A DNA stretch of 64,000 bases from the NCBI RefSeq assembly GCF_016887565.1, contig NZ_CP069396.1, positions 5,066,001-5,130,000 on the forward strand, in the 5' to 3' direction. The translations under genes were made by a program, and so were the position numbers. The notes beneath the pieces are model-generated. The model saw nothing but the letters and a program-made list of their open reading frames with translations. It did not search any database and was not told the DNA's origin. Positions 18,266-27,926 of the stretch are shown piece by piece. This DNA comes from Archangium violaceum. GTDB taxonomy: Bacteria; Myxococcota; Myxococcia; Myxococcales; Myxococcaceae. The number at the start of each line of letters is the position of its first letter. The stretch's first letter is position 1.

Positions 18266-19327
18266 ATGAAGAAGTACCTGCTTGCCTGGATGTGTCTTCA
18301 GCTCCCCGTGATGGCTCAGGCCGCCACTCCGGCCGCCGCGAAACCCGAGCGCCCGGCCGTCCAGGTTCCCGAGGCCGATCGCTACGCGCGGCGGTGCCAG
18401 TTCCAGGCCCCCCACCGCACCGTCAAGCCCCAGGGGACGATGCTGTGGGGCACCAAGCGGAGCTGGGACACCGAGAAGACGGCCCCCGAGCTCAGCAGCG
18501 TGCTCGTCTCGGTCGACCTCGCGCCCCTGCGTCAGGCGGATGCCCAGGTGAAGGCCCTGACGCTCGAGGGCGGACGTCTGGTGGCCTCGGGCAAGGGCGT
18601 CGTCGGCACCGTGCTCCAGGGCACGGCGAGCGACGGCAAGCCCGTGGAGGTGGCCATCTGCGGCGCCGAGCCCTCCCCCGAGGATCCCGGCATGATCTGG
18701 TACCGCATCGAGGCCTGGAACGCGGTGGCCCAGGAGTGGGAGAACCCCTGCGTCGCCCTCGACCGCGTGCCCGACCCCCGGGCGCTCGCGGTGGGCGGCA
18801 CCTGGGACGCGAGCGGCGCTCACCAGGACGCCCCGGGCAAGCTCACCTTCGCCTGTGAGAACGGCGCCATCACCAAGTGCATCCGCTGGGGCTACAAGCC
18901 CTGGGAGAGCCGCGACGGGCATTCCCTGGCCGACCTCCACCAGGCCTGCACGCGCATGGCTCGCGCCGACTACTGCGGCAACGGCCGCAGCCACACGCAC
19001 CAGGACACCGCCATCGACATGTACGATCGGCTCGGCGTGCTCGCGCGGACGACGGAGGCCGCCGACGGTTGGGATCCCGCGCGGGCCTCGTTCGAGGCGG
19101 CCTGGGCTCCCGATGGGGCCACCTGCCTGGCCCGGACCCGCGATGGCCGCGCACTGGAGACGATCCTCAAGGAGTGTCCCAATCGCTTCCAGACGGGCGC
19201 GGCGCTCGAGCTGGGCCAGGGGGATCGCTGCACGGTGCGGCGCGCGGACGCGAGCCCCGCGACGGCGCTGCTGCGGAACATGTCCTATGGCGCCCCGAAG
19301 GGCGCCTCCGCGAGTGAAGGGCCGTAG
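18266..19327 (+). CDS. ADYC domain-containing secreted protein
   Basis: A 353-residue exported protein of the ADYC family, known mostly from Myxococcota and of unknown function. The signal peptide is MKKYLLAWMCLQLPVMAQA. The diagnostic stretch is RMARADYCGNGRSHTHQD with the eponymous Ala-Asp-Tyr-Cys, followed by IDMYDRLGV. Several paired Cys (CENGAITKCIRWGYKPWE, ATCLART) suggest disulfides. I use ATG 18266, preceded by GGTGA at good spacing; the in-frame ATG at 18248 has poorer spacing. It is convergent with the sigma-factor gene, with a hairpin between them. Confidence 0.85.
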   Translation: MKKYLLAWMCLQLPVMAQAATPAAAKPERPAVQVPEADRYARRCQFQAPHRTVKPQGTMLWGTKRSWDTEKTAPELSSVLVSVDLAPLRQADAQVKALTLEGGRLVASGKGVVGTVLQGTASDGKPVEVAICGAEPSPEDPGMIWYRIEAWNAVAQEWENPCVALDRVPDPRALAVGGTWDASGAHQDAPGKLTFACENGAITKCIRWGYKPWESRDGHSLADLHQACTRMARADYCGNGRSHTHQDTAIDMYDRLGVLARTTEAADGWDPARASFEAAWAPDGATCLARTRDGRALETILKECPNRFQTGAALELGQGDRCTVRRADASPATALLRNMSYGAPKGASASEGP

Positions 19328-19343
19328 CACTCCTGGTGGAGTG
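19328..19343. terminator. Hairpin between convergent ADYC and sigma-factor genes
   Basis: CACTCC (19328-19333), loop TGGT, GGAGTG (19338-19343), a perfect 6-bp stem extendable by two more pairs. It fills most of the 28-base convergent gap and could act in both directions. No long T run follows. Confidence 0.55.
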
Positions 19344-19355
19344 TTCCCCCCCGCG

Positions 19356-20297
19356 TCAGTCCTTCCCTGGAGGCCGGGGTACTCCATCCCGCACACCCAG
19401 GAGCTGACTGATGTTCAGCTCGAGCTGGCTGTCGAGGACGGCCAGGAAGCTCTTGAAGTCCCGGGTGGAGAGACCCAGACGCTCCTGCAGACGACGCCGG
19501 GTCTCCTCGTAGACCTCCTGCCGTGCACTCTTCAACCAGCGGGAGACTGTCGATTGATTGACACGAAAGAGCGAGGCCAGCTCGTACATCGAGAGCTGAT
19601 CGACGAAGTAGAGGCGCAGCAGGTGGCGGTCGTCGGCCGAGAGCTCGGAGAAGGCCTCGCGCACGGCCTGACGGAAGTCCGTTTGGTAGCGCCGCTTGAT
19701 GAGCTCCAGCTCCGCGTCCCCCCCCGGCGTTGGGATCTGCTCCAACTCGGGGTCCGAGTCTTGATCGGGCGCGGGCTTCTGGGCGGCCTGCAGCTTGATG
19801 GCGATGCGCACGGTGATGACACGCACCCAGCTCAACAGCGCGCCCCGGCCCGTGTACTCGGCGATCTTCGGGGCGCCTTCGGGCGTGGGGACCAGGAGCT
19901 TCACACGTGCCAGCTGGCAGATGTCGTCGATCATCGCCTCGGGCTGCTTGGGACCCCTGAGCAGCCCCGGCAGCTTCGCGAGGTAGTTCCGATCGAAGAG
20001 CTCGATGGCGGCGGGCGCACCCCGCAGACAGGCGCACGCCAGGTAGAGCTCCGCCAGGGACAGCTGCGCGAGCAGCGGCTCGATGGGGCTGTCGGGACTC
20101 GCCTCGGGTAGCCGCTCGGCGAGGTGTGTCACGAACGCCTCGGCGGGGAGCTCCACGGCCGGCCACCGCTCACGGGCGGTCTCCCATGCACGCAGGAGCA
20201 GTCCGTCGAGCTCGGCGGATGCCTCGGGTGGAATGAAGCGTACCTTCGCGTGTGCGAGAAACGTCGCGGCCAAGCCGGGCACCTGCGCCATTCTCAT
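19356..20297 (-). CDS. Sigma-70-family RNA polymerase sigma factor
   Basis: A 313-residue sigma factor of divergent ECF-like type. The C-terminal region 4 is clear: AFSELSADDRHLLRLYFVDQ followed by the helix-turn-helix YELASLFRVNQSTVSRWLKS. Upstream, DDICQLARVKLL and GALLSWVRVITVRIAI correspond to region 2. The N-terminal ~110 residues (pre-region 2) are longer than a minimal ECF factor. ATG at 20297. It is divergent from the kinase-nSTAND-FGE gene with only ~84 bases between starts, so shared regulation is likely. No membrane anti-sigma gene lies beside it, although the kinase has an N-terminal zinc-finger like those of anti-sigma factors. Confidence 0.87.
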   Translation of the reverse strand: MRMAQVPGLAATFLAHAKVRFIPPEASAELDGLLLRAWETARERWPAVELPAEAFVTHLAERLPEASPDSPIEPLLAQLSLAELYLACACLRGAPAAIELFDRNYLAKLPGLLRGPKQPEAMIDDICQLARVKLLVPTPEGAPKIAEYTGRGALLSWVRVITVRIAIKLQAAQKPAPDQDSDPELEQIPTPGGDAELELIKRRYQTDFRQAVREAFSELSADDRHLLRLYFVDQLSMYELASLFRVNQSTVSRWLKSARQEVYEETRRRLQERLGLSTRDFKSFLAVLDSQLELNISQLLGVRDGVPRPPGKD

Positions 20298-20381
20298 CCC
20301 TGTACCATGCGCTTCCTCGGGCCAGCAACGGGGGGCGTTGAGTGGCTCCCGGTCCACGACTAGCCTGCGCCCATCGACTCC

Positions 20382-23300
20382 ATGCGTCAGTCCACTCCCA
20401 GTGACAGCGGGTCGAGCCCATCCGATTGCCTGACGGATGAAGTCCTCGTCGATCTCCTCGATGGCCGGTTGTCGGACGAGGCGCTGACCCTCGCCCATCG
20501 ACACGCCGCCGGGTGCGTCCCCTGCCGGCTCCTCCTCTCCTCGGTGTCGCGCGGTGGCGTCGGGGGAGAGCAGAGCGTCGCGGAGAGTCCGGAGCCGGTC
20601 GTCGTCACCGCCGAGGAGCCGGGTGTCTCCTGGACGCCGCCCGACACGTTCGACGAGTTCCGTCTCGAGCGCATGCTCGGCCGCGGCGGCATGGGCGTCG
20701 TCTACCTGGCGCACGACACCTCGCTGGACCGGCGCGTGGCGGTGAAGTTCATCGCCTCGAGTCAGCCCGAGCCCTGGGTCCGCGCGTACTTCGAGACCGA
20801 GGCCCGTTCCATCGCCCGGTTGCAGCACCCGAACGTCGTCAATGTGTTCCGCGTCGGTGAGGTCGGCGGGCACCCGTACATCGTCTCCGAGTACGTCGTC
20901 GGCCAGAGCCTCGCGGAGCTGCCACTGCCGGTACCGTGGCGCCGCGTCCTGAGCCTCGGCATCGGTCTGGCCCGGGGGCTCGCGGCGGCGCATCGCCAGG
21001 GCGTGCTCCACCGCGACCTCAAGCCGTCCAACGCCCTCGTCACCGAGGACGGCGAGGTGAAGCTGCTCGACTTCGGTCTGGCCGAGCGTTTCGATCCGGG
21101 TGCGGCCTCGCCGTCGTCCAGCTCGAACCTCATCGTCGGCACGCGGCCCTACATGGCGCCCGAGTTGCTGGAGCGTGCTCCGGCGACTCCGAGGAGCGAC
21201 CTCTATGCCCTGGGACTCGTGCTCCACGAGCTGTGCACGGGCGAGCTGCCGCGGGGCATGCCTCGACGGCCGGAGGAGGAGCCACCACCGGCGGGAGGAG
21301 GGCAGGGGATCGATCCGGACTTCGCCGCGATCATCGCGCGGTGCCTCGCGCCCGACCCGCAGGACCGCTTCGCCTCGGCCGAGGTGCTCTGCGAGGCCCT
21401 GGAACGTCTCGAACGGAGCAGCGCCCCCGCGCCCCTGGTCGCCGGCAATCCCTATCGTGGCCTCGCGCCCTTCGAGGCCGAGCACCGGGAGCTCTTCTTC
21501 GGACGCGACGCGGACATCCGCGCCGTGCTCGACCGTCTCCGCCACCAGCCTCTCGTCCTCGTCGCCGGGGACTCGGGGGCCGGCAAGTCCTCGCTGTGTC
21601 GCGCCGGCGTGCTGCCCCGGGTGGCCGCCGGGGCCCTGGACGATGCGCGTGAGCAGAGACCGGTCACGCTGTGGCCCGGCCACCGCCCACTCGAGGCCCT
21701 GGCCGCCGCGCTCGCGCCCGTGCTGGATCGAAAGGAGGCGGAGCTCGTCACCGCGCTCGCGGACACGCCGGGCTGGCTCGGGCGGGCGCTGCGTGAGGCA
21801 CACCAGGGCGGGCGGGGTCTGCTCCTCTTCATCGATCAGCTCGAGGAGCTCATCACCCTCTCCGAGCCCACCCAGGCGGCGCACTTCGCCCGCATCCTCG
21901 GGGAGCTCGCCCTGCCGTCGGCGGGGGTGCGCGTGCTGCTGGCGGTGCGCGGCGACTTCCTGACGCGCCTGTGCTCCCTGCCCGGTCTGGGCGAGGAGGC
22001 CGAGCGGGCGCTCTACATCCTCCGCCCCATGTCTCCAGAGGGCGTGCGCGAGGCCATCGTGGGGCCCGCGCGCGGCCGTGGCGTGGTCTTCGAGTCCGCC
22101 GAGCTCGTCCAGACGCTCGTGGCGTCCACGGCGCACGGCGTGGGCAGCCTGCCCCTTCTCCAGTTCGCGCTCGCCGAGCTGTGGGAGCGGCGCGATCCGG
22201 CGCGAGGCCGCATCACGCGGGCGGCGCTCGAGGAGATGGGCGGAGTGGCCGGAGCGCTGTCACGGCATGCGGACGGAGTGCTCGCGCGCCTGAGTCCCGC
22301 CGAGCGCGAGGCCGCGCGGCGCCTCCTCCTCCAACTCGTGACGGGGGACGGCACGCGCATCGAGCGCGGCGAGGAGGAGCTCGTCGAGGCCTCGGATGGG
22401 GCCTCGCTCGTGGCCCTTCGCGCGCTCATCGAGGGTCGCCTCCTGCACACGCGCACCGCGCGCGGCCAGCCGCGCTGCGAGATCGCCCACGACTCGCTCA
22501 TCGAGAGCTGGGGCACGCTCCGAGACTGGCTCGACGATGACATCGGCCATCGCGCGGTGCGCAAGCGGCTCGAGGCGGCGAGCGCCGAGTGGGATCGCCT
22601 GATGCGCACCAGGGAGGCCCTCTGGGGGCAGCGTCAGCTCGACGAGGCCCGTGCGCTCGAGCCCTCCACCCTGGGGTCGCGCGAGCGTGCCTTCCTCCTC
22701 GCCTCCCGCCGCGCGGTGATGCGCCAGCGTTGGGGCCGATGGCTCGCCGCGCTCATCCTCGCGCTCGCCATCGCCGCCTCCTATGGAGGGCTTCGCCTGC
22801 AGGCGTACCTCGAGGACACGCGCTTCGTCGCCGCCCGGATCGGTCTGGCGCGGGAATTCCTCACCGAGGGGCGTGCCCTGGCCCAGCAGGCCAGCATGCG
22901 CCGGGAGGAGGCACTGGAGCTGTTCGACGGCCGGCCTTCTCCGTCCACGGGCTTCGAAACCCTGACGGGTCCCCAGGACCTCAGGAAGGCCGCGGAGCGG
23001 CAATGGACCGAGGCGCTCTCCCTGCGCGAGCGGGCCAATGCGGCCTATGCCCAGGCCAGCCGGACGCTCGACAAGGCCCTTGATCGCGAGCGTGGCCACG
23101 CGGGCACGCGCCAGCTCATCGCGGAGGTCACCTATGAACGGCTCCTCCTCGCCGAGCGCTTCCACCAGCGGCGCGAGCGCGACGAGTGGGTCCAACACCT
23201 GGAGCAGGTGACCGATACCTCGAAGGAGGGCGCGGAGTGGCGACAGCGGCTCCTGGCTCCGGCCGAGCTCGAGCTCGTGACGGAGCCCCCCGGTGCCCGC

Positions 23301-24347
23301 GTGGTGATCGAGCGCTACACCGACATCCAGGGAAAGCGACGCCGCGAGCCCGTTCCGGAGGCCGGTTCCCTGGGCCCGACGCCCCTCTCCCGCGTCCTCC
23401 TGCCCGAGGGCTCCTATCTCCTCCACGTCACGCATCCAGGGCGCGTGCCGGTGGAGCTGCCGTTGCTCCTCACGCACGGTGCCAGCGAGCGGATCCGCCT
23501 CATGCTCCCCACCCGGGTGCCCGCCGGCTATGTCTACATTCCGCCCGGGTGCTTCCTGCTGGGCAGCGCCGAGCCGGAGGAGGTGCGGGGCTTCATGCTC
23601 AGCCCGCCGATCCACCGGTTCTGTCTCAACGAGGGCTACCTGATCGGACAGCGGGAGGTGACGTTCGGCGACTGGCTGGCCTACCTCGACGACCTGCCCG
23701 CGGATGCGCCCGCGAGACGGGTCCTCGAGCAGCCGCGTTTCAGCACCACCGGGGCGGTCTCGCTGCGGCATCGGCCCGATACGGGCTGGGTCTTCTCCTT
23801 CTACCGTTCACGCGAGGACGTCTTCACGGCGAGGGAGGGGGAGACCTTCCGCTACCCGGGGAGGAGCCGGCGGAACACCGCCGACTGGCGCCGGTTTCCC
23901 CTGTCCGGCGTCTCCGCCGAGGACCTGGCGGGCTACTTCTACTGGCTCGACTATTCGGGGCGTCTTCCGGGAGCGCGCCTGTGCACCCAGAACGAGTGGG
24001 AGTTCGCCGCTCGCGGCGCGGATGGCCGCGGCTACCCCCATGGCGACCAGCTACTGCCCGACGATGCCAACATCGACACGACCTATGACCGGCAGCCCAC
24101 GGCCTTCGGACCCGACATGGTCGGCTCCCACCCGGTCTCGGTGAGCCCCTTCGGGCTGGAGGACATGGCTGGCAATGCCTTCGAGATCACACGCTCCGTG
24201 ACACCGGAGTTCGGGCGCGTCGTCCTGCGGGGTGGGGCGTGGTATTACGACGACTTCGGCGCGCACATCGCCAACATCTCCGTGGGCGATCCGACGGCGC
24301 GCGATGCCGCGATCGGCGTGCGCGTCTGTGCCTCGTTTTCTCCGTGA
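20382..24347 (+). CDS. Hanks-type Ser/Thr kinase fused to nSTAND NTPase, TM segment and FGE-sulfatase domain
   Basis: A 1321-residue multidomain signalling protein. Residues 16-48 form an anti-sigma-like zinc finger (HRHAAGCVPC, His-x3-Cys-x2-Cys). Residues ~93-345 are a complete kinase: LGRGGMGVVYLAHD, VAVKFIAS, HRDLKPSN (H210-D212), DFGLAE, APELLE. NPYRGLAPFEAEHRELFFGR leads into an nSTAND-type NTPase with Walker A GDSGAGKSS (~396-404) and LLLFIDQLEELITL. A membrane helix lies at ~787-806. After a helical stretch and a PEGA-like segment comes an FGE/SUMF1 fold from ~1049 (GYVYIPPGCFLLGS, NEWEFAARGADGRGYPHGD, VVLRGGAWYYDD, GVRVCASF). The canonical FGE Cys pair is not evident, so this C-type-lectin fold may bind rather than modify. 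Kinase inside and FGE outside the membrane is inferred. Confidence 0.9.
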   Translation: MRQSTPSDSGSSPSDCLTDEVLVDLLDGRLSDEALTLAHRHAAGCVPCRLLLSSVSRGGVGGEQSVAESPEPVVVTAEEPGVSWTPPDTFDEFRLERMLGRGGMGVVYLAHDTSLDRRVAVKFIASSQPEPWVRAYFETEARSIARLQHPNVVNVFRVGEVGGHPYIVSEYVVGQSLAELPLPVPWRRVLSLGIGLARGLAAAHRQGVLHRDLKPSNALVTEDGEVKLLDFGLAERFDPGAASPSSSSNLIVGTRPYMAPELLERAPATPRSDLYALGLVLHELCTGELPRGMPRRPEEEPPPAGGGQGIDPDFAAIIARCLAPDPQDRFASAEVLCEALERLERSSAPAPLVAGNPYRGLAPFEAEHRELFFGRDADIRAVLDRLRHQPLVLVAGDSGAGKSSLCRAGVLPRVAAGALDDAREQRPVTLWPGHRPLEALAAALAPVLDRKEAELVTALADTPGWLGRALREAHQGGRGLLLFIDQLEELITLSEPTQAAHFARILGELALPSAGVRVLLAVRGDFLTRLCSLPGLGEEAERALYILRPMSPEGVREAIVGPARGRGVVFESAELVQTLVASTAHGVGSLPLLQFALAELWERRDPARGRITRAALEEMGGVAGALSRHADGVLARLSPAEREAARRLLLQLVTGDGTRIERGEEELVEASDGASLVALRALIEGRLLHTRTARGQPRCEIAHDSLIESWGTLRDWLDDDIGHRAVRKRLEAASAEWDRLMRTREALWGQRQLDEARALEPSTLGSRERAFLLASRRAVMRQRWGRWLAALILALAIAASYGGLRLQAYLEDTRFVAARIGLAREFLTEGRALAQQASMRREEALELFDGRPSPSTGFETLTGPQDLRKAAERQWTEALSLRERANAAYAQASRTLDKALDRERGHAGTRQLIAEVTYERLLLAERFHQRRERDEWVQHLEQVTDTSKEGAEWRQRLLAPAELELVTEPPGARVVIERYTDIQGKRRREPVPEAGSLGPTPLSRVLLPEGSYLLHVTHPGRVPVELPLLLTHGASERIRLMLPTRVPAGYVYIPPGCFLLGSAEPEEVRGFMLSPPIHRFCLNEGYLIGQREVTFGDWLAYLDDLPADAPARRVLEQPRFSTTGAVSLRHRPDTGWVFSFYRSREDVFTAREGETFRYPGRSRRNTADWRRFPLSGVSAEDLAGYFYWLDYSGRLPGARLCTQNEWEFAARGADGRGYPHGDQLLPDDANIDTTYDRQPTAFGPDMVGSHPVSVSPFGLEDMAGNAFEITRSVTPEFGRVVLRGGAWYYDDFGAHIANISVGDPTARDAAIGVRVCASFSP

Positions 24348-24365
24348 TTCAGAGGGGGGTTGGAC

Positions 24366-27300
24366 ATGCGACGCATTCTTGGATGGATGACGGTTGTCAT
24401 TCTTTGTTGTTGGGTGGGGACGGCGGTCGCGGAGGAGCCGGCGGATGCGCGGCTACAGGAGGCGCAGACGGCCTTCGACGAGGCGAAGCAGCTCCACAAC
24501 GCGGGCAAGTTCGTGGATGCCACCTCGCGGGCCGAGCATGCGCTCGCGCTGCGGGAGGCGGTGCTCGGGGGCGCGCATCCAGAGGTCGCCAGGAGTCTGC
24601 AATTGCTGGGGGCCATCTACCTGGCGCGAGGGCAATTCGCCCGGGTCGAGCCCCTGCTTCAGCGCGGACTGGAGATCCGGGAAGCGGCGCTCGGGAAGGA
24701 CCATCTCGACGTCGCCGACTCGCTCAATGGCCTTGGCAAGTTCTATTCGGATCGAGGGTCGTATGAGCGCGCCGAGCTCCTGCTTCAGCGCGCGCTGAAG
24801 ATCCGGGAAGCGGCGCTCGGCGAGAACCATCGCGACGTCGCCATGACGATCAACAACCTCGCCAACCTCTACAGTGCACAGGGTTTGTACGCGCGTGCCG
24901 AGCCCCTCTACCAGAGGACGCTCGCGATCTACGAAGCGGTTCTCGGCACCCAGCATCCCCTCGTCGCCCGATCACTCAGCAACCTCGCCATCCTCTACGC
25001 TCAACAAGGGTTGCACGGCCAGGCCGAGCCGCTCCTCGAGCGTGCACTCGCCATTCTCGAGGCGGCGCTCGGGAAGGACCATCCCGACGTCGCCCAGGTA
25101 CTCAACAACCTCGCGGGCCTTTACCATGATCAAGGTTCGTACGAGCGGGCCGCGCCACTTCACGAGCGCGCGCTGGCCATTCGCGAAGTGGCCCTGGGCA
25201 AGGTCCATCCCCTCGTCTCGATGTCGCTCATCAACCTCGCCAACGTCTACCTTGCCCAGGGTCTGTATGAGCGGGCGGAGCGCCTCTACGAACGTGCGAT
25301 TGCAATCAATGAAGCAACGTTCGGGAAGAGCAGCCCTCACGTTGCCACCGCCCTTGGCAACCTCTCCACCGCCTACATCACCCGGGGTGCTTATGACCGG
25401 GCCGAGCCGTTGCTTCAGCGTGCGCTCGCGATTCGGGAAGCGGCCCTGGGCAAGAATCACCCGGATGTCGCCCACTCGCTCAACGGCCTCGCCAATATCT
25501 ACAGGTTCCAGGGGTTCTACGATCGCGCCGAGCCGCTTTATGAGAGGGCCCTCTCGATCTGGGAAGTGGCCCTGGGCAAGAACCATTCCCTCGTCGCCAC
25601 CGTGCTCGGCAATCTCGCGCAGCTCCACAAGGTCCGGGGGCAGTACGAGCGGGCCAGGTCGCTCAATGAGCGTGCGCTCGCGATTCGGGAAGCGGCCCTG
25701 GGCAAGAACCATCCCGAGGTCGCTGAGTCACTCGACAGCCTCGCCAATCTCTACGTGAATCAGGGGCTCTATGCTCGGGCCAGGCCGCTCTTCGAGCGCG
25801 CGCTCGCCATCCAGGAAGCAGCGTTCGGCAAGAACCACGACCGGAGCGCTCGCGTGCTCAACAACCTCGCCGGCTGCTACGAGAGCCAGGGGGCCTATGA
25901 GCGGGCCGGGCCGCTGTTCCAGAAGGCGCTCGCCATCTTGGAAGAGACCGTCGGTGCGAATCACCCCAACGTCGGCAGGGCGCTCGGCTCCCTTGCCCAG
26001 ATCCGGTTGGCCCAACATCGTCTCACCGAGGCCTTGCCGCTGTTCTCTCGCTCCTTCGCCATTTCCGAGGGGCGTTTGCGGCAGGAGGCCTTGTCCTTCT
26101 CGGAGTCTCGCCTGACGAGCTTCCTCGCGCTTCTGCGTGCCGAGGAGGAGCGGCTCTACGCGTTGCTGCGCGCGCATCCAGACGACGCCGCCGTGAGGCG
26201 TCTGGCCCTGGGTGCCGCGCTCCTCCTCAAGGGCCGCTCCGTCGAGGAGACGGCCGACACCTCGCGCACCATCTACCGGAGCCTGGGCACCGAGGACCGT
26301 GACGGTTTCGAGCGGCTGCGAGGACTGCGCGCCCGGATCGCCAAGCTGTCGCTCGATGGCCCCGGCTCGCTCGCACCCGCCGACTACCAACGGCGCCTGA
26401 AGGAGCTCACCGAGCAGGGTGACGCCCTCGAAGCCGATCTGGCCAGGCGCTCGGCTCCCCTGCGCGTATTGAGGGCGTTGCCGGCTCCCGATGAGATTGT
26501 CGAGCGCGTCGCCGCGGCGCTTCCCGAGGACGGCGTTCTCGTCGAGCTCCTCGCCTACACGGACTATCCACTCAATCGCAAGCGCAAGCCCGGCACGCCA
26601 GAACGGGAGACGCCGGGTGAGCCCCGCTATCTGGCATTGGTGCTCTTCCCCGACGGGCGGACCCGAGCGCTCGACCTGGGGCCCGCCGCGCCCATCGATG
26701 CCGCCGCCTCGCGCCTGCGCGATGCCCTGGCCATCCGCGACGCCTCCTTCCAGACCCACGCCCAGGCGCTTCATGACCAGGTCTTCCGGCCCCTGTTGCC
26801 GCTGCTGGGTGAGACCCGCCGCCTGTTCCTCTCTCCCGACGGACAGCTCGGCCTCGTCCCCTTCGCCGCCCTGCACGATGGCCAGCGGTTCCTCGTGGAC
26901 GCCTTCGACATCACCTATCTCACTTCGGGCAGGGACCTGCTGCCACGCCCCCAGGACACGGCTGCCTCGCACTCGGTGGTCGTCCTGGCTGACCCGGACT
27001 TCAGCGCCGCTCCCCTGGCACCCACCTCCTCGGAGGCTCCTGCCTCGGAGCTGGCCGAGCGTTCCGCGTCCCTCGAGCGTTTCTTCTCCGCGCGGAGTGC
27101 CGAGCTGGCGGAGGGCTCGTGGACACCCCTGCCCGGCACCCGCCAGGAGGCCGAGGCCATCCAGCGTCTGATTCCCCAGGCCCAGCTCTTCCTGGGTCCG
27201 GAAGCCACCAAGGAGCGGCTGCTGCACCTGGCCACGCCCGGGGTGTTGCACGTGGCCACCCATGGCTTCTTCCTGGATGACGCTCCGGTGCCCGAGGGCT

Positions 27301-27833
27301 CGCGCGCCGTGGGCCACTTCGGTGCGTTGGGAGACCCGGCCCGAGCCCTGGCGCCCGACCCGCTGTTGCGCTCGGGGCTCGTACTGGCGGGAGCGCGTGC
27401 CCCGGCACCTGAGGGCTCCGCGAAGACGCCGTCCGAGGGCGCGCTGGTGACGGCGCTGGAGCTGGCGGGACTCAACCTGTGGGGCACGGAGCTGGTGGTG
27501 CTGTCGGCGTGCGACACGGGGCGAGGGGACGTGAAGCCAGGGCAGGGGGTGTACGGGTTGCGCCGGGCCTTCGTGGTGGCCGGAGCCGAGACGGTCGTCA
27601 TGAGCCTGTGGAAGGTGAAGGACGACACGACGAGGCAGTTGATGGAGGGCTACTACCGCAACCTGCTGGCGGGGCAGGGGAGGGCCGTGGCGCTGCGCGA
27701 GGCGATGCGCGCATTGCGTCAAACCCAGCCCCACCCCCACGACTGGGCGCCCTTCATCGTCCTGGGCCGTGACGCCCCCCTGCGCTCGCTCGCGCCCGAG
27801 CCCCCGGGGGTCGCCGGAGAAATCATCCGCTGA
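24366..27833 (+). CDS. Exported TPR-CHAT protein (caspase-like protease), copy 1
   Basis: An 1155-residue protein likely exported by Sec: signal peptide MRRILGWMTVVILCCWVGTA then VAEE. From residue ~61 twelve 42-residue kinesin-light-chain-type TPRs follow without a break (AIREAALGKNHPDVAHSLNG... pattern). The C-terminal ~370 residues are a CHAT domain of the caspase clan, with the putative dyad His966 (HVATHGFF) and Cys1049 (LSACDTGRGD), then GLRRAFVVAGAETVVMSLWKV. Start is ATG 24366 behind GAGGGGGG; it lies 18 bases after the kinase-nSTAND-FGE stop, so they are probably co-transcribed. Family CHAT proteins act as proteases in cell-death and type III-E CRISPR settings, but those are cytoplasmic. 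Substrate is unknown. The paralogue at 30156 is very similar. Confidence 0.9.
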   Translation: MRRILGWMTVVILCCWVGTAVAEEPADARLQEAQTAFDEAKQLHNAGKFVDATSRAEHALALREAVLGGAHPEVARSLQLLGAIYLARGQFARVEPLLQRGLEIREAALGKDHLDVADSLNGLGKFYSDRGSYERAELLLQRALKIREAALGENHRDVAMTINNLANLYSAQGLYARAEPLYQRTLAIYEAVLGTQHPLVARSLSNLAILYAQQGLHGQAEPLLERALAILEAALGKDHPDVAQVLNNLAGLYHDQGSYERAAPLHERALAIREVALGKVHPLVSMSLINLANVYLAQGLYERAERLYERAIAINEATFGKSSPHVATALGNLSTAYITRGAYDRAEPLLQRALAIREAALGKNHPDVAHSLNGLANIYRFQGFYDRAEPLYERALSIWEVALGKNHSLVATVLGNLAQLHKVRGQYERARSLNERALAIREAALGKNHPEVAESLDSLANLYVNQGLYARARPLFERALAIQEAAFGKNHDRSARVLNNLAGCYESQGAYERAGPLFQKALAILEETVGANHPNVGRALGSLAQIRLAQHRLTEALPLFSRSFAISEGRLRQEALSFSESRLTSFLALLRAEEERLYALLRAHPDDAAVRRLALGAALLLKGRSVEETADTSRTIYRSLGTEDRDGFERLRGLRARIAKLSLDGPGSLAPADYQRRLKELTEQGDALEADLARRSAPLRVLRALPAPDEIVERVAAALPEDGVLVELLAYTDYPLNRKRKPGTPERETPGEPRYLALVLFPDGRTRALDLGPAAPIDAAASRLRDALAIRDASFQTHAQALHDQVFRPLLPLLGETRRLFLSPDGQLGLVPFAALHDGQRFLVDAFDITYLTSGRDLLPRPQDTAASHSVVVLADPDFSAAPLAPTSSEAPASELAERSASLERFFSARSAELAEGSWTPLPGTRQEAEAIQRLIPQAQLFLGPEATKERLLHLATPGVLHVATHGFFLDDAPVPEGSRAVGHFGALGDPARALAPDPLLRSGLVLAGARAPAPEGSAKTPSEGALVTALELAGLNLWGTELVVLSACDTGRGDVKPGQGVYGLRRAFVVAGAETVVMSLWKVKDDTTRQLMEGYYRNLLAGQGRAVALREAMRALRQTQPHPHDWAPFIVLGRDAPLRSLAPEPPGVAGEIIR

Positions 27834-27839
27834 TTTCCT

Positions 27840-27879
27840 GCATGACTTTCCAGCTCAGGGGCTCTGCCTTCATGGGGGG
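27840..27879 (+). repeat. Short dispersed repeat, copy B
   Basis: Starts gcatga and has tttcc-agctca-gggctct and a g6 run. It matches copy C at 33626 in 20 of the first 26 bases. It lies just after the stop of the first CHAT gene, the same place copy C has after the second CHAT gene, so it may belong to the duplicated unit. Copy A at 18175 is not next to a CHAT gene. Confidence 0.55.
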
Positions 27880-27926
27880 CACCTGTTCGGGCCCCGAATT
27901 TGACACTTGCCTGCTGGAAAGGGCCC

